This document shows, in pieces, positions 41,592 to 53,029 of a DNA stretch of 64,000 nt; position 1 is the first letter of the stretch, and every line of letters starts with the position of its first letter. The position numbers and the translations under genes were made by a program. Below the pieces are notes generated by a model. The model was not told the origin of the DNA. It saw nothing but the letters and a program-made list of their open reading frames with translations, and did no database searches. Where the stretch lies: assembly GCA_964019425.1 (NCBI GenBank), contig OZ025812.1, positions 558,001-622,000 on the forward strand, written 5' to 3'. Origin of the DNA: Flectonema sp. DT1601 (taxonomy: Eukaryota; Euglenozoa; Diplonemea; Diplonemida; Diplonemidae).

Positions 41592-42980
41592 ATGTCTTGT
41601 CCACTTGGATATGGTAGACCAGCGAGTGCTCCAAAGAAGTTTTCAGTTTTAGGATTTGAAACTGAAATTGACAACTCGCGCCCATTTACTAACCAGAATA
41701 GTGATGATTGTAACTACACAGATTACATCCAAACAGAGAAGTTGTTGACTCTTCAAGATGGTGAATCAATTATGAAACCAGACAACAAAGGAATGATGCA
41801 CCACGAAGAATTATTATTCATTGTTACTCATCAGTCTATTGAGCTTTGGTTTAAAGTCCTCTTAAAGGATCTTGAGAAAACAAGAGAGTTGCTATTAAAG
41901 TCATACACAACTGATCTACCAGAACCGGGTAACAAATTTGGAGCCTGGAAAGACCTCGCCCTAGTAGGTCACTACCTCAGAAGAGCTACTATGATTTTCC
42001 ACCATGCTTCTGGAACCTTTGGTGTGCTTCAGACTATGCATCCAGCGGATTTTCTTGAGGTATGGTGATTATTATATTTTTTGTATTCTTTAGAACAAAG
42101 GGAATTATGTAATAAATTTGAAAAAAAAAAAAAAAAAAATACCCCAGTTTCGTGACTACCTGGTACCAGCTTCTGGATTTCAGTCATTTCAGTTCAGGCA
42201 AATTGAAATTCTGATGGGAGTTGACGAGAGCAAGAGAGTCGAGTGCAACGGTTCTCACGTATTTAATGCTCTTCAACCTGATCAAAAAGAACAATGTGAA
42301 GGTCTTATTACAGAAGGAAGATCTATTAGAAATATTGTTGAGAATCTCCTTCTCTCTGTTGACCTCCCATCAAACTTTATGGAGAAATACTACGAAGGTA
42401 TGGAAGAACTTCAGCTACTGCGTCAACAAGGACCTGCTCACCACACAGAAGAGAAGGCTAAGGTATGCAAACTTTGTTATTTTATTGATAGGCTTTTCGA
42501 GAATAAAGAAATGGGGCTAACAAAAAAACAAACAAACAATAACAGGAAATGGCAAAAGAAAAGACCGACGAAATCCGTGAAATGATTGAAAAGCCTGACC
42601 AGGCACCAGGAAGTACTCCAGAAGCCCAACAGAGAATGTCTGATTGCATTAAGTCAGCGTTGTATGTCAGCAGTTACAGAACTGAGCATCCACAATTCGC
42701 AGTCTTGTCAGAAACACTTGATGAGTTGGTTGCTTTAGAAGAAGGAATCTTATTGTTCAGAGGAAGACACGTTCACAATGTTGAGCGTATTATTGGACGT
42801 CGAATTGGTACGGGTGGGTCATCTGGAGTCGAGTACCTTGAGAAGACAAGGGAATACAGAATTTTTGATTTCCTTTGGGCTCTTCGCAGCATCTTCATCC
42901 GCGCCTCAATCCTTCCTCCATTTTCATTCTTTCATCCGAATGCTGATAGTGCTTGTGTCTTAAAACAAAAGTCAGAATAG
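41592..42980 (+). CDS. TDO2: Tryptophan 2,3-dioxygenase, 405 aa
   Basis: Exons 41592-42059, 42148-42462 and 42546-42980; both junctions phase 0 (gtatgg...ccccag and gtatgc...aacag). Heme enzyme that opens the indole ring of tryptophan to N-formylkynurenine. The N-terminal exon has the family signature DYIQTEKLLTLQ and HHEELLFIVTHQSIELWFK, with the active-site His and substrate-binding residues. The middle exon has FRDYLVPASGFQSFQFRQIE. The last exon has FRGRHVHNVERIIGRRIGTG then GSSGVEYLEKT, which includes the proximal heme His and the GTGGSSG loop. Length equals that of animal TDOs (about 405 aa). No targeting signal, so cytosolic. KMO, a later step, lies about 12 kb upstream on the same strand. 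Confidence 0.95.
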
Positions 42981-44406
42981 AGATTGCAATGGCATCTTAT
43001 CCTTTTTTTTGTCTCATCTGAATTTCTTTCATTCTGAATTTTATTAATAACGTTTTTTCTTTTTTTTAAATAGCAGTTTTCTGTCAAGGAGGAATTTTGT
43101 AACACAAACTGGAGTCCTGCGGAAGAGCGAACTGTTATTTGTGAGAGTAGTTGTTTGGTGTTTTTTCAATTTTTTTTCTTCTTTCATTTCTTTTTGTTGT
43201 TGTTTGTCGCTTTGTGTTAATATTCTCAGACTCTCTTACTAAAATTATTTGCCTCTTAAAAGAAAAGAGAAAAAAAACACCCAAACAACAACAACAAAAA
43301 AAAAAAAAAAAAAACGTAACCTCACTACGTTCCACAACCCTATTATTCTGGGCACCTGGCTAGTAGGGGTATGCTCTGTCTTTTTTTTTTTTTTTTTTTT
43401 TTTTTTTCATTTGTTCTTTTTGGTAAATTTGTCTTTGTTCAGAACGGTATTTGAGGTTATAGTTTTCTTTAGAGATGGTCTACCCAGAAAAAAAACGATT
43501 GTGCATCAAATAAACAATAAATTATTTGAATATTCTCTATCGTTCACGCAGAGTAGTATTCAAAATTAAAAAAAAAAAAATAATTTGTTGTACAAAAAAA
43601 AATTGAAGTGTATTTATGTCTCGTGACATTTGCTGTACTAATCGTTATAATGACCTTCCTGTTGAACGAAATGTCTAAAATAGTTTTTCTGTGCAATTTT
43701 TTTTTTTTTTTTTTTTTTTTTCCTTGTGTGAATATCCGTGTACAGCGCTAACCCGAAATTCTCAAAAATGTTCTTCCCCAGCTCTCTTGCTGAGGAACCT
43801 TGATGAATTGATTTCTAAAAAAAAAAAAAAAAAAAAACGTAAGCAATTTAACCAATGAAATATTGCTATTCTTCGCGTTGACAGTAGTCACGTTTACTCG
43901 TCCTGTCGGATCGATCGACAATGTGAAGTCTGCAGATTTGTTTCTTGACAGAGCAAACCAAAGCAACACCCACATTTATTATGAGCTTTTAACACCGTTT
44001 TAGTCTTCTATTCCTTTATTTAATATTGTGTGCTTTGTGTGCAATCTTGTTTAGAAAACAAAAAAAACAACCAAAGGAGGAGATGGGCAAAAGAAGGGAA
44101 AGGGAAAGAAAAAAGAAAGAAAAAAAAAACTGCTCCTGGCACTTCAGTCAACATGTTATCACCTTACTTAACTTACTTTCGATTAGTTTAAAAAGAATCT
44201 TTTGAAAAAAAAAAAAAAAAAAAAAAAAAACCCTTTTGATCTTAACCATGGTGAGCTACCATTGAAGCACCACATTCCTTGTTATCAGATAGGAGACAAC
44301 AAAAAAAAAAAAAAAAAAAAAACACACACACTTTTGATAAAGTCAATAGTTTGTAAGCCTTATCACTAAAGAAGTATTCTTATGTTTATAACAGAACACG
44401 CAACAT
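42981..44406. other. Intergenic, 1.4 kb
   Basis: Dense A and T runs (43290-43315, 43381-43407, 43697-43721, 43818-43837, 44204-44230, 44300-44322). Ends tataacag/aacacgcaacat before the next ATG. No gene or structured RNA recognised. Confidence 0.7.
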
Positions 44407-45507
44407 ATGTTCACTGTGTTGGTTGTCCTCTTTGATGGTATCGCGCATTCCTTGTCAGCTACTGTTGAAACTACCATCCACGACTTAAAGAATGATGTCT
44501 ACAGAGAATTACTACTGACTCCTGAAACTTATATATTAACCTACGCTGGGAGAGAGCTTGGTGAAAGAACAAAAGTGCTAGCTGCTGGAGTCGAATGTGG
44601 TGATGAACTTCACATGGAAATGTCAAGTCTTGGAATGGCATTGCATGAGCTCAAAGGAACCACCTCATCAACGGAGAGTTTAGTAGCTGATCTATTATAT
44701 AACGAGGGTACTCTAGTTCAGGCATTTATAAACACGAATACAGAGATAAACGATCAATGTAAAGTCACTGGTGAAACTCCTCTCACAGCAGCATGTCGAC
44801 AGTCGAATACTAAGGCTACTAAGATGTTATTATCCGCAGGTGCAAAACCAGAAATGATCAATTTACAAACCCTTCAAACACCATTGGTGATTGCAGCAAA
44901 GATCGGAAATTTAGAAATCGCGGAGCTGCTATTATGTCAATTTGGTGCGGGTGTTAATACCCAAGCAACAGGTTACCGCAACTCAGCCCTTTATGAAGCT
45001 GCCGCCAGTGATAATGCATTAATGACTATGTTTCTTATAAAGTGTGGTGCAAATATAAACCTTGACAACGCCATATGTGAAACTCCCCTATACGCTGCAT
45101 GTTTAGGAGGGAATAACACTATAGTTGAAATCTTAATAAGAAATGACGCGGATGTGAACTTGACAGGAGGATATGGTTTTACTCCGCTATTTGCTGCATG
45201 TCAGCGAGGAGACGAAAGGATGGTCAGAATACTTATCGATGCTGGTGCTAATATCAATAGAAGTACTGGTTGTGGTCAAGGACCTCTTCATGCTGCTGCT
45301 AGTGTTGGGGCGGCGTCAGTTGTGAAGATTCTTATTGATAATGGTGCAGAACATCGCGAGGATAATTTTGGAAGCACTCCGACTAGCGAAGCATCCAACA
45401 ATGGACACTTCAATATCTTAAACCTTTTACAATTAGCACACAAACCTACAACGATTATAGCTAACCCGTTTCCTATTATCATTCCTGCTACTACTGTATC
45501 AGGATAA
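44407..45507 (+). CDS. Ubiquitin-like domain plus ankyrin-repeat protein, 366 aa
   Basis: Single exon, ATG 44407 after tataacag/aacacgcaacat. Residues 1-75 have a ubiquitin-like pattern: MFTVLVVLFDGIAHSLSATV, then TTIHDLKNDVY, then TYILTYAGRELGE. From about residue 115 to 345 there are six to seven ankyrin repeats with typical cores (GETPLTAACRQSNTKATKML, ETPLYAACLGGNNTIVEILI, FTPLFAACQRGDERMVRILI). Ankyrins bind proteins, and the ubiquitin-like part may contact the proteasome or ubiquitin machinery (inference). It is the second ubiquitin-like fusion in this window. No signal peptide or membrane segment. The C-terminus ends in a hydrophobic, proline-containing tail. Confidence 0.85.
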   Translation: MFTVLVVLFDGIAHSLSATVETTIHDLKNDVYRELLLTPETYILTYAGRELGERTKVLAAGVECGDELHMEMSSLGMALHELKGTTSSTESLVADLLYNEGTLVQAFINTNTEINDQCKVTGETPLTAACRQSNTKATKMLLSAGAKPEMINLQTLQTPLVIAAKIGNLEIAELLLCQFGAGVNTQATGYRNSALYEAAASDNALMTMFLIKCGANINLDNAICETPLYAACLGGNNTIVEILIRNDADVNLTGGYGFTPLFAACQRGDERMVRILIDAGANINRSTGCGQGPLHAAASVGAASVVKILIDNGAEHREDNFGSTPTSEASNNGHFNILNLLQLAHKPTTIIANPFPIIIPATTVSG

Positions 45508-45857
45508 AATAATACTCACACCCCATAATATAGTCCTGTCACTTTATTTGATAGGTCTTAGTGTAGTGTTGCGCTCACAAAGGCGAACCGCACTGGCTTT
45601 CTTCTTTCTTTTGGTTCTATTTATTTTCTGTAGAATCTGATACTTGCGAATATTCTCGAGGTAACTGTTATCCGAATTATTCATATGTTCTTTTTTTTTT
45701 TTTTTCTTTTTTTTTTTTCCTATATACATACTTGTACCCAAGCAGAAATAATGGGCTTTTAATTATTTCCCCTTTATTTTTCCCCCTTAAAGGGTCTTTG
45801 TTTAAGTGTAAATTGCAACAGTCTACAGAGCATGGGACGCTCAACCTGATAGTTCGT

Positions 45858-46002
45858 GGTCCCGAATTACCAGATTCGACAACGTCTTCTGGTCAATAAG
45901 ACAATTTTTTTTTTTTTTTTTTTTTTTCCCTTTTACGTTTTTTTTTTTTCTAAACGTAATTTTTCTTTGATTAACTACAAATATTTTTTCAGTTAAGTAC
46001 TT
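45858..46002 (+). repeat. Dispersed repeat, copy 2 (pair with 40089-40219)
   Basis: Same block order as copy 1, with the ctaaacgtaatttttctttg block almost unchanged and a T-run about 23 long where copy 1 has aaaacatataattt. It is followed by caaagtttcacccc, a motif that also recurs at 40259 and 40876. Confidence 0.65.
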
Positions 46003-47300
46003 TGGTCAAAGTTTCACCCCTTAAGGGGTACAAGTATGTATATAAATCTGAATAAATAAATAAAGCTGTTTTATGGTGTATATTGGCTACACGCACACCG
46101 CATTAAATCTTAGTGAGTAGCAGACTTCTTGCGGTACTGTTGTTGTCTATTTCTTACATACCAAAACCTCCCTCTCCCTAATCTGTTGTAACTATTTGTA
46201 GGTTCAAAATAGTTACATATAATTAATTCATTGTTTTTTTTTTTTTATTATATAGAATTTTTAATGTGAGGTGGTGCGTGTCCTTTTTTGTCACTTAGCC
46301 AACGCTATAATTAGCTTATCTGATGTAGTAAATAATTCTGATGTTTTTATTGATAGATGTAAAAATAATCTTTCAGAATGAGATATTTTCTGTAAAGGTT
46401 AACCATTTTATAGTCTTGAGATGATCTTTTGTTTTATTACGAACACAACTATAAATTATTTCCTATCAGAAAATGTTAAATTGATTAACCGTGTTGACTC
46501 GATGACTGAGGACTTACTATCTTCGCTTAGGAAGAAACATTTTTTTTTTTTTTTTTTTTTTTGTTGCTGAAAACTAAACCATAATTTGTTTGATGTTCTA
46601 CGATTCTTTTTTTTTTTTGATTTTGAATACTTACTTAGGGTGATTCAGTCTCATCTAGTCGACTGATTTACTTCTACAACATAACTGATATTTAGATAAG
46701 AGAGTTGCAATATATTTAATAAATGTACTCTCGAAAAAAAAATATCACCAAAAAAAAGAGCTCACTGTGTCGTAAATAAATATTAAATTATCGTTGTGTT
46801 ATAATGATACAATATAAATACGGTTGTATTTTCTTTTTTCTCTATCATTTTTTCTTACGAAATCTAATCTATTTTGAATGATTTCTCTACCTCTCTCCAC
46901 GTGGCTTTCAGATTGGGTTGTACTTCCGATAATACTTTCTATATGCCAGTCATTTTTTTTTTCTTTTCTTTCTTTTTTGCTTATTTATTTTTAAAAAGGG
47001 GGAACCTCAAGCCACCGATTTCACACAAAAGGAAGAATGCCTCGTGTTTTTTTTTTGGTCTTAGAATCACCTGAAATCAAACATTCTGTACAGACTGCAT
47101 GATTACTGTGAGATAATTAGAATTGGATGATGTCAGTCGTGGCATGTTAAGATTACCAACTACGAGCAACCGCATTAGTATACCTTTTGCAGTTTTGGAA
47201 ACCTTGCATTTTTATCGTGGATTTCTCCTTTTTTCATTTCTCTTATCGGGTTGACTGTTCAAACTTAACAACCATTCTCTCCATGTGAATAAATCAAGTT

Positions 47301-47745
47301 AAGGATACTTTTAAACGTCTGGTACAAAAGGTTCCTCACGAAATCGTGTTATGTGTGGAGAGTGTGGCTTTTAATTCTAATCACTTTAGGTTGCCAAGTC
47401 GCTTTTAAGCGTCGGGCAATATTAGTTCACTTTACTATGAACTGACCAAACTTACTGTGGGGATAGTTAAGTTTTACACATACTTCTCTGATGAGCCTGA
47501 CTGCTGGAGGGGTGTCGATCTCTTTACTCTGTGTGTCTTATAAAGGAAACAACTAATTCACATTGGTCAAGCATGTGGTGTTAATTCGCAATATTGTTAT
47601 CAAGATGATGTATCGAGTCGAATTTGATTTTATCACTTATATTCTTGTAAACTATGTTGCGATGTTCCAACCAAGGCGCTTATAAGCGTCGGGTCCGTCA
47701 CAAGCTGAACTATCTTTATTACCAAGGCGCTTGTAAGCGTCGGGT
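47301..47745 (+). repeat. Four spaced copies of a palindromic 24-base motif
   Basis: Copies at 47301-47323 (degenerate), 47394-47417, 47671-47694 and 47722-47745. Consensus ccaaggcgcttnnaagcgtc followed by ggg. The core cgctt-nn-aagcg is self-complementary. The two central bases are tt, ta and gt in the three good copies, while both arms are unchanged. They lie 0.6-1.0 kb before the GT37 start. They may be protein-binding sites or RNA hairpins. Confidence 0.65.
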
Positions 47746-48317
47746 TATTTGTTTTTTGAAATGGAAAGACGCTTTCTTTGTTTGAGTTAGGAATTGCTTG
47801 TCAACTGAATTTCAGCAAACAGCGGAATCTCCAGAAGATTAAATCTATCGCCGTCTGTTGTTTTACAATTTCTGTTGAGTTTTGTGATTATTCCTATTTA
47901 ATCATGAAAGTGTGATTCCAACCGAACCAAATCAACGTTTTCCTTCCAAAGTGTGGACTGTCATTGGATTGAAGAGAAATGAAGAACAAAAAAATAAAGC
48001 TAACGCACTGACGTATTTTAGACAAGTTTCGTTAATTCGCAACAACTGCTTGTCGTATCAACATAGTAAAGCATTTTCACCAGTGCTTGTCATCTGTTGG
48101 TATATCCCTCCCATCCTTTCCGACCCATTTTCGGAAGGGAAACATGTTATAAATCTCGAAGAACAAAAAAAAAAAAAAAAAAAGATTTTTTTTTTTTTTT
48201 TTTTTAATAAGGTTTTACCTAAACACTTGCTCCAGTCAGTATTGCTAACCAGATGGTATGTTAAATTACGAAGTTAAACCAGCTTACAATGTTCTATACA
48301 TCAGGTGTACATTCAAA

Positions 48318-49895
48318 ATGCACCGTAAACCAAAGAAAGGATGGGCAAAGACCGCCTTACCAGTGGGGGCAGTCTTTATATTCGTTGCATTGTACGTTTG
48401 GTTTTTAAAAACGTCAATGCCAAGTGTGGGAGTTGTAAAAACCATACGAAGGATTGATAACAGTGATTTGTTAACTCAACACCAGGCGGAGGAAATAGAA
48501 AACGAAGCAATTACACAAGAAGCAGAAGAGGTTCAAATTGGTGGAGATGATATGGAAACGGATATACCTGAAACAGAAGCTCCAAGGAAAAAGAGAAATA
48601 AAAGGAAGAAGAAAACACCAATGCCTGAGATCAACGATGAAAGCTCAAACATAAATGAAGACGACCATGAACACGAACAACACTACTCTAGTTATAATAT
48701 AACAGGACAGTATGATAATACTTTAATAGATGATGAGCAGTCGTCCTTCTTTGAATCAGATCACGACTATTGGTCAGACAAAGAAGAATTAGTAGACCTT
48801 CTAAAAAGATATTCCTACTTTCACAATAAACATGTCACATCAACAACAACTGCAGTTGTAGTTCGTCCAATTGGACAACTCTGTAACCGACTAATGGCGA
48901 TTATCTCAGGATTCTTCTTTGCTCTACTAACAAAGAAAGTTATGGTGTTCGAAGACTCAGGATTCTATTGTTCAATGCATGACCTGTTTAAGGAACCAGG
49001 ATTCAAATGGACTGCTAAAGCTTCAAATTCTCACAATACGCGGAATATAAAAAATCCGAACCATCCACCGTGGAGTGAAACAGAGCCACTACTGTGTGGT
49101 AACTTATCAAATATATACACTGGAGGTGTTTATTTAAATATGAATCAATACAGTGTTCCTTATCCATCATGGAATCCTCATTATCGAGGAGCTGTGAAGA
49201 AATTATTCCCAAAGGGAGACGTGTTTACACCTTTAGCGAGGTTCTTGTTCAGGCCAACTAATGATTTGCTTTCCCAAAAAGAGAAGTACATAGAAGATAA
49301 TTTTAAGGGTAAAACTATAATTGGAATGCAAGTTCGGAGTGGTCAAGATTTCACATCCTCGTTCATGACGAAGAAGGATTGGAAATTGTACGAAGCTTGC
49401 GGACTAAGCGATGTCGCCCCCGATACACCAGAAGACGACATTCGTTATTTTATCGCAACTGACACAGAGAAGGGTAGAGAAGAAGCAAAAAAACACCTTG
49501 GTGAGGATAAGGTAATATTCGGTCCCGGTCCATTCTTACGCAGCAACAACCCTGTCGGAGTACAAATGGCTTTGTTAGACGTCTTGTTGCTTTCTGAATC
49601 GACGGAGTTGATAACAACAGCGTGGTCATCATTTGGTTACATGGCGGCCGGACTGCGAGGTAAACCCAAAAAAATCGTATCTGATTTCAATCCGAAGGGA
49701 CACCTTCCAGTATCGTTATCGGAGGAGCAGTTTTTCATGGGAATCCCACATAAGAGTGAGAAGAGATTAAAATGTGTCACCCCATCGTCACACCAGCCGT
49801 GTTTTCATAAATTTGCGAATTGGGGTTCCAGACAGTCATCGTGTTTTGTTCCTGAAATGACGACGCAGGAAATGCTTTCAGATCGATATTGCTGA
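48318..49895 (+). CDS. GT37-like fucosyltransferase, type II membrane protein, 525 aa
   Basis: Start taken at ATG 48318 (MHRKPKKGWAKTALPVGAVF), which puts basic residues directly before a single membrane helix (about residues 12-31), the Golgi type II layout. The ATG at 48258 lies in a probable leader intron. An acidic, Lys-rich stem (about 60-160) is followed by the catalytic domain. This shows VVVRPIGQLCNRLMAIISGF (the N-terminal GxxNRLM region), IIGMQVRSGQDF (motif I), a pyrophosphate-like R residue, and ELITTAWSSFGYMAAGLRGK (motif II). These match plant xyloglucan fucosyltransferases (GT37), which add fucose from GDP-fucose. Six cysteines cluster at the C-terminus. The acceptor is unknown; GT37-type enzymes also occur in algae and some protists. 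Confidence 0.8.
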   Translation: MHRKPKKGWAKTALPVGAVFIFVALYVWFLKTSMPSVGVVKTIRRIDNSDLLTQHQAEEIENEAITQEAEEVQIGGDDMETDIPETEAPRKKRNKRKKKTPMPEINDESSNINEDDHEHEQHYSSYNITGQYDNTLIDDEQSSFFESDHDYWSDKEELVDLLKRYSYFHNKHVTSTTTAVVVRPIGQLCNRLMAIISGFFFALLTKKVMVFEDSGFYCSMHDLFKEPGFKWTAKASNSHNTRNIKNPNHPPWSETEPLLCGNLSNIYTGGVYLNMNQYSVPYPSWNPHYRGAVKKLFPKGDVFTPLARFLFRPTNDLLSQKEKYIEDNFKGKTIIGMQVRSGQDFTSSFMTKKDWKLYEACGLSDVAPDTPEDDIRYFIATDTEKGREEAKKHLGEDKVIFGPGPFLRSNNPVGVQMALLDVLLLSESTELITTAWSSFGYMAAGLRGKPKKIVSDFNPKGHLPVSLSEEQFFMGIPHKSEKRLKCVTPSSHQPCFHKFANWGSRQSSCFVPEMTTQEMLSDRYC

Positions 49896-50258
49896 ACCCT
49901 CTAAACGGCAACAAGTCTGTTTCGTAGTTAACACTTTACTATATACGTGTAAGAACATTAACATTTTTTCACACAGGTAAAATAATCACCGTTTTCTGAT
50001 ACACATGGACAGCTGACATTTGAAAATTTTTTATGATTACTTTTTATTTTTTGCATTTAACAAGTATTGTAAGAACGAAAAAGAATGTTGGCAGCACACG
50101 TAAACCTCCTTTAGCTTTATCAGTTTAAGTCGGTTCACGGTTTCGTGCACAAACAAAAAATCACAGTGTTATATCATTATTTTCTGTATAGTTGAAGTTA
50201 AAGCCAATTCTTTTTATTCATTTAAATCTTTACCATCACTAAAGCCACGAGGAATAAC
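49896..50258. other. Intergenic, 360 bases
   Basis: AT-rich, with no gene or repeat seen. Confidence 0.8.
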
Positions 50259-51521
50259 ATGAAGTGGGGACCGTTCATTTTCGATTGCAGACAGCCACGA
50301 CAAAATAGAATAGGAAGTGGATGTGGAGGAAGAAATAGCTGTCGTCCTCCACCCGCATGGCGACAATTACACGCAGCGACGACTGGTGATAAGTGTGCGA
50401 CCATTAAAGATGATCAAGTACCTATCGATTACTCAATGTGGATGGATATGCCTCCACCAAGAACTAAGTTCACAAGTATAACATATAAGGATAAACTTAT
50501 TGTATTTGGAGGTGGTTTTAAAAAAGCATTTCACGGTGATCTGTACGAATATTCATTCACATTTAAGAAGTGGTCTTGTATTCAACAAGACGCTTCTCTT
50601 GTAGGTGGACCTTGTCATCGACGATCTCACAAAGTAGTCAGACGAGATCATGAAATGATTTTATTTGGTGGTCGAGATCTCAACGGTAGAAGAAATGACA
50701 CATTCACCCTTAACTTAGATACTTATGTGTGGACTAATCATACAAACAGTTTAGTCCGACCAAGAGAACGAGCTGCTCACTCGGCAGTTATTTGGAAAAA
50801 TAAAATGATAATATTTGGAGGAGACCAAGACAGCAACACTGTAGCGTACCTCCAAGACCTGTGGGAACTTGACCTTGATAGTTACCAATGGAGAGAGCTC
50901 CATCCTGCTGGTGCATTACCAAGTGGAAGACTTGGACATGATTGCTGCATGTCAGGTGATAATATGTATTTATTTGGTGGATATCAAGGAAAGGCTCTCG
51001 ATGACATGAATGTTCTTAATTTGGGAACTGGCATATGGAGGCATATTGATCACAGTCTTCGTTCAGTTGGTGTTTGCCCAACATCATTCTTGTGTATGAC
51101 AGGACTGCCACAATCCCAAACTGATAAACGTCCTAAAAAAAGACAAATCAACAAACCAAGTGAACGTGCTGCAGGTTGGTTATTTGACCCCACAGATGAT
51201 GCGGAAGGGATATGTGCTTCTCTGTTATTCTGGGGAGGCGCATTTACTGATACAAACAACACATACACAGACACGCTATACCGCTATGACATCGCAACTG
51301 AATCTTTTGATATTATAGATGTGACTGGTAACAAACCTTCTGCTAGATTAGGGCATGCTATGGCATACCACGACTCTAAATTATATCTTTTTGGAGGTTG
51401 CGATTCCACATACTACAATGACATGTACGAGCTCGACTTAGAGCCTCCATCACTGAAACAGATCCTCCGTTGCTTCATTTACTCCGAAGGAATTCGCTAC
51501 AAAGATGAAAAAGCAACGTGA
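50259..51521 (+). CDS. Kelch-repeat protein, 420 aa
   Basis: Single exon, ATG 50259. From about residue 58 to the end there are six or so kelch blades with the paired-glycine/aromatic pattern: KLIVFGGGFKKAFHGDLYEY, EMILFGGRDLNGRRNDTFTL, KMIIFGGDQDSN, NMYLFGGYQGKALDDMNVLN, SLLFWGGAFTDTNN, KLYLFGGCDSTYYNDMYELD. They would form a beta-propeller that binds other proteins. No BTB, F-box or catalytic domain is attached, and the N-terminal 55 residues are Arg/Gly/Pro-rich. A possible alternative donor (acgtgag) overlaps the stop, but the nearest acceptor gives the same last residues. Confidence 0.87.
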   Translation: MKWGPFIFDCRQPRQNRIGSGCGGRNSCRPPPAWRQLHAATTGDKCATIKDDQVPIDYSMWMDMPPPRTKFTSITYKDKLIVFGGGFKKAFHGDLYEYSFTFKKWSCIQQDASLVGGPCHRRSHKVVRRDHEMILFGGRDLNGRRNDTFTLNLDTYVWTNHTNSLVRPRERAAHSAVIWKNKMIIFGGDQDSNTVAYLQDLWELDLDSYQWRELHPAGALPSGRLGHDCCMSGDNMYLFGGYQGKALDDMNVLNLGTGIWRHIDHSLRSVGVCPTSFLCMTGLPQSQTDKRPKKRQINKPSERAAGWLFDPTDDAEGICASLLFWGGAFTDTNNTYTDTLYRYDIATESFDIIDVTGNKPSARLGHAMAYHDSKLYLFGGCDSTYYNDMYELDLEPPSLKQILRCFIYSEGIRYKDEKAT

Positions 51522-53029
51522 GAAATGTTAATGTTTGACGTGACTAAATTCTGCTTAGATGAGAAAAAATTGACATTCAGGAAGCGTTTCGGCTTTTTCA
51601 AGTTGACTTTTTTTTTTTTTTTTTTTTTTTTTCGTTTTGGAAAAAATAATCCTGTTGCAATCACTTTGTAAACTGGGGTTTAAATCTCTCTAGGCGACTA
51701 TTTGTATCAACACCATACAAATAGCAAACTGATGAAAAGGATTCATAATGCGAATGCGGAGTATGCTTAGAGAAATAAAACAACACAGATCAAAATCGTT
51801 GGGGATGTGTAGAATCCCTGCGTGTACAGTGGTAAAAGATTTCTTTCCATTTTTATTATCATCCCCTTTTTTTTTTTTTTTTTTTTTTTTTAAAACTTTT
51901 TATTTAGTTATTTTTTTTACATACTGTCTATTACTATCCAAGGGTGAAAAAAAAAAAAAAAAAGAAAAAAAAAAAAAAACAGTTACTTCAACCTCTGTGC
52001 CTTAATAAATATAATAATATCGCTATTTTTTATTTTTATTTTTATATTTCCATTTTTAATATATATTTTTATAAACTCTTTTGTTAACTATTATCTAACC
52101 GTCATGCCATATGAGTGTTTCTATCTTATTTTTTTTTGTAGCAATAAAAAATAATAATAATAATTTCTTTTTTTCTTTTTTGGGCTCTTCATTTTCAAAA
52201 CCGGCTTTACGATTCGAGTGATAGAAATGAAGTTAGTCAACGTTGGACGACACATGCTCTAATTTATTATAACAAAGAATGAGTAAGTGGCTTCGTCTCT
52301 CGAGAGACTGTTTTTCTCAACTGTTTCCCTCTTGTAGCATCTGTTGAGGTGTTGAGTGGCGACTTTATATCGGTTTAGTTATTTTTTTCTACACATTCTT
52401 GTTCCCCATTTCTTTTTTTTTTTCTTTTTCTTGTTTTCAGTCACTTGAAAAACATGATGAACCAAGGCATTGGGATTTAGGTAGTTTTTCTTGTGTCAAG
52501 TTTTTTTTTTTTTTTTTTTTGGTTTTAAAATTTGTTTTTTGTTGAATAATAATGTGATGGTAGTACTTGTAGAAGTACCCGTGAGACGGTTCTCTTTTTT
52601 GTATTTAGTCATTGTTTGTTTTCTTTACTACAGCTGAACGGTATAAGCATTTTTTATTTATGATATTGGAAACGGTTTATTTTTATTTATTTTTTCTTTT
52701 TTTTTTTAATTTTACCTTAACGCTGTTGGAGTTCATGCCAAGAACCGCTTGTCGTACTGCGAGTGACATTTTGTGTTGTTGTTTACTAAATCGACAATGC
52801 CGTCTACTGTGCTATGTTTTTTTTAGAAACAAAAAAAATAAAATAATGGGGGAGATTCCAACTTCGAGTCTTTTTCCGTTTTCTAATTGTGAAATTGTTT
52901 CGGCTTGGCGATTAATAAAAAAAAGCCTCAAAAATTCTTGTTTTGTTTTTTTTTTTCTTTTAAATCAACACGCAAAAAAAAAAAAAGAAAGAAGAACAAA
53001 AGTAATCATGGATAGTTGCCTATGTCTTG

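Larger units (their letters stand above)
45508..48317. other. 2.8 kb region before the GT37 gene
   Basis: Contains the second copy of the 40089-type repeat (45858-46002) and four spaced palindromic motifs (47301-47745). A 9-bp hairpin (cctttccga...tcggaaggg) lies near 48116-48139. A possible 49-base leader intron (48256-48304, gtatgt...catcag) removes the out-of-context ATG at 48258. A frame at 47912-48200 ends in homopolymer and is not called. Confidence 0.5.

Noticed and set aside
51748-52005. Frame starting MRMRSMLREIKQHRSKSLGM
   Set aside because: The first 28 codons look protein-like, but the rest is homopolymer and no in-phase splice gives a convincing end. An earlier ATG also competes.
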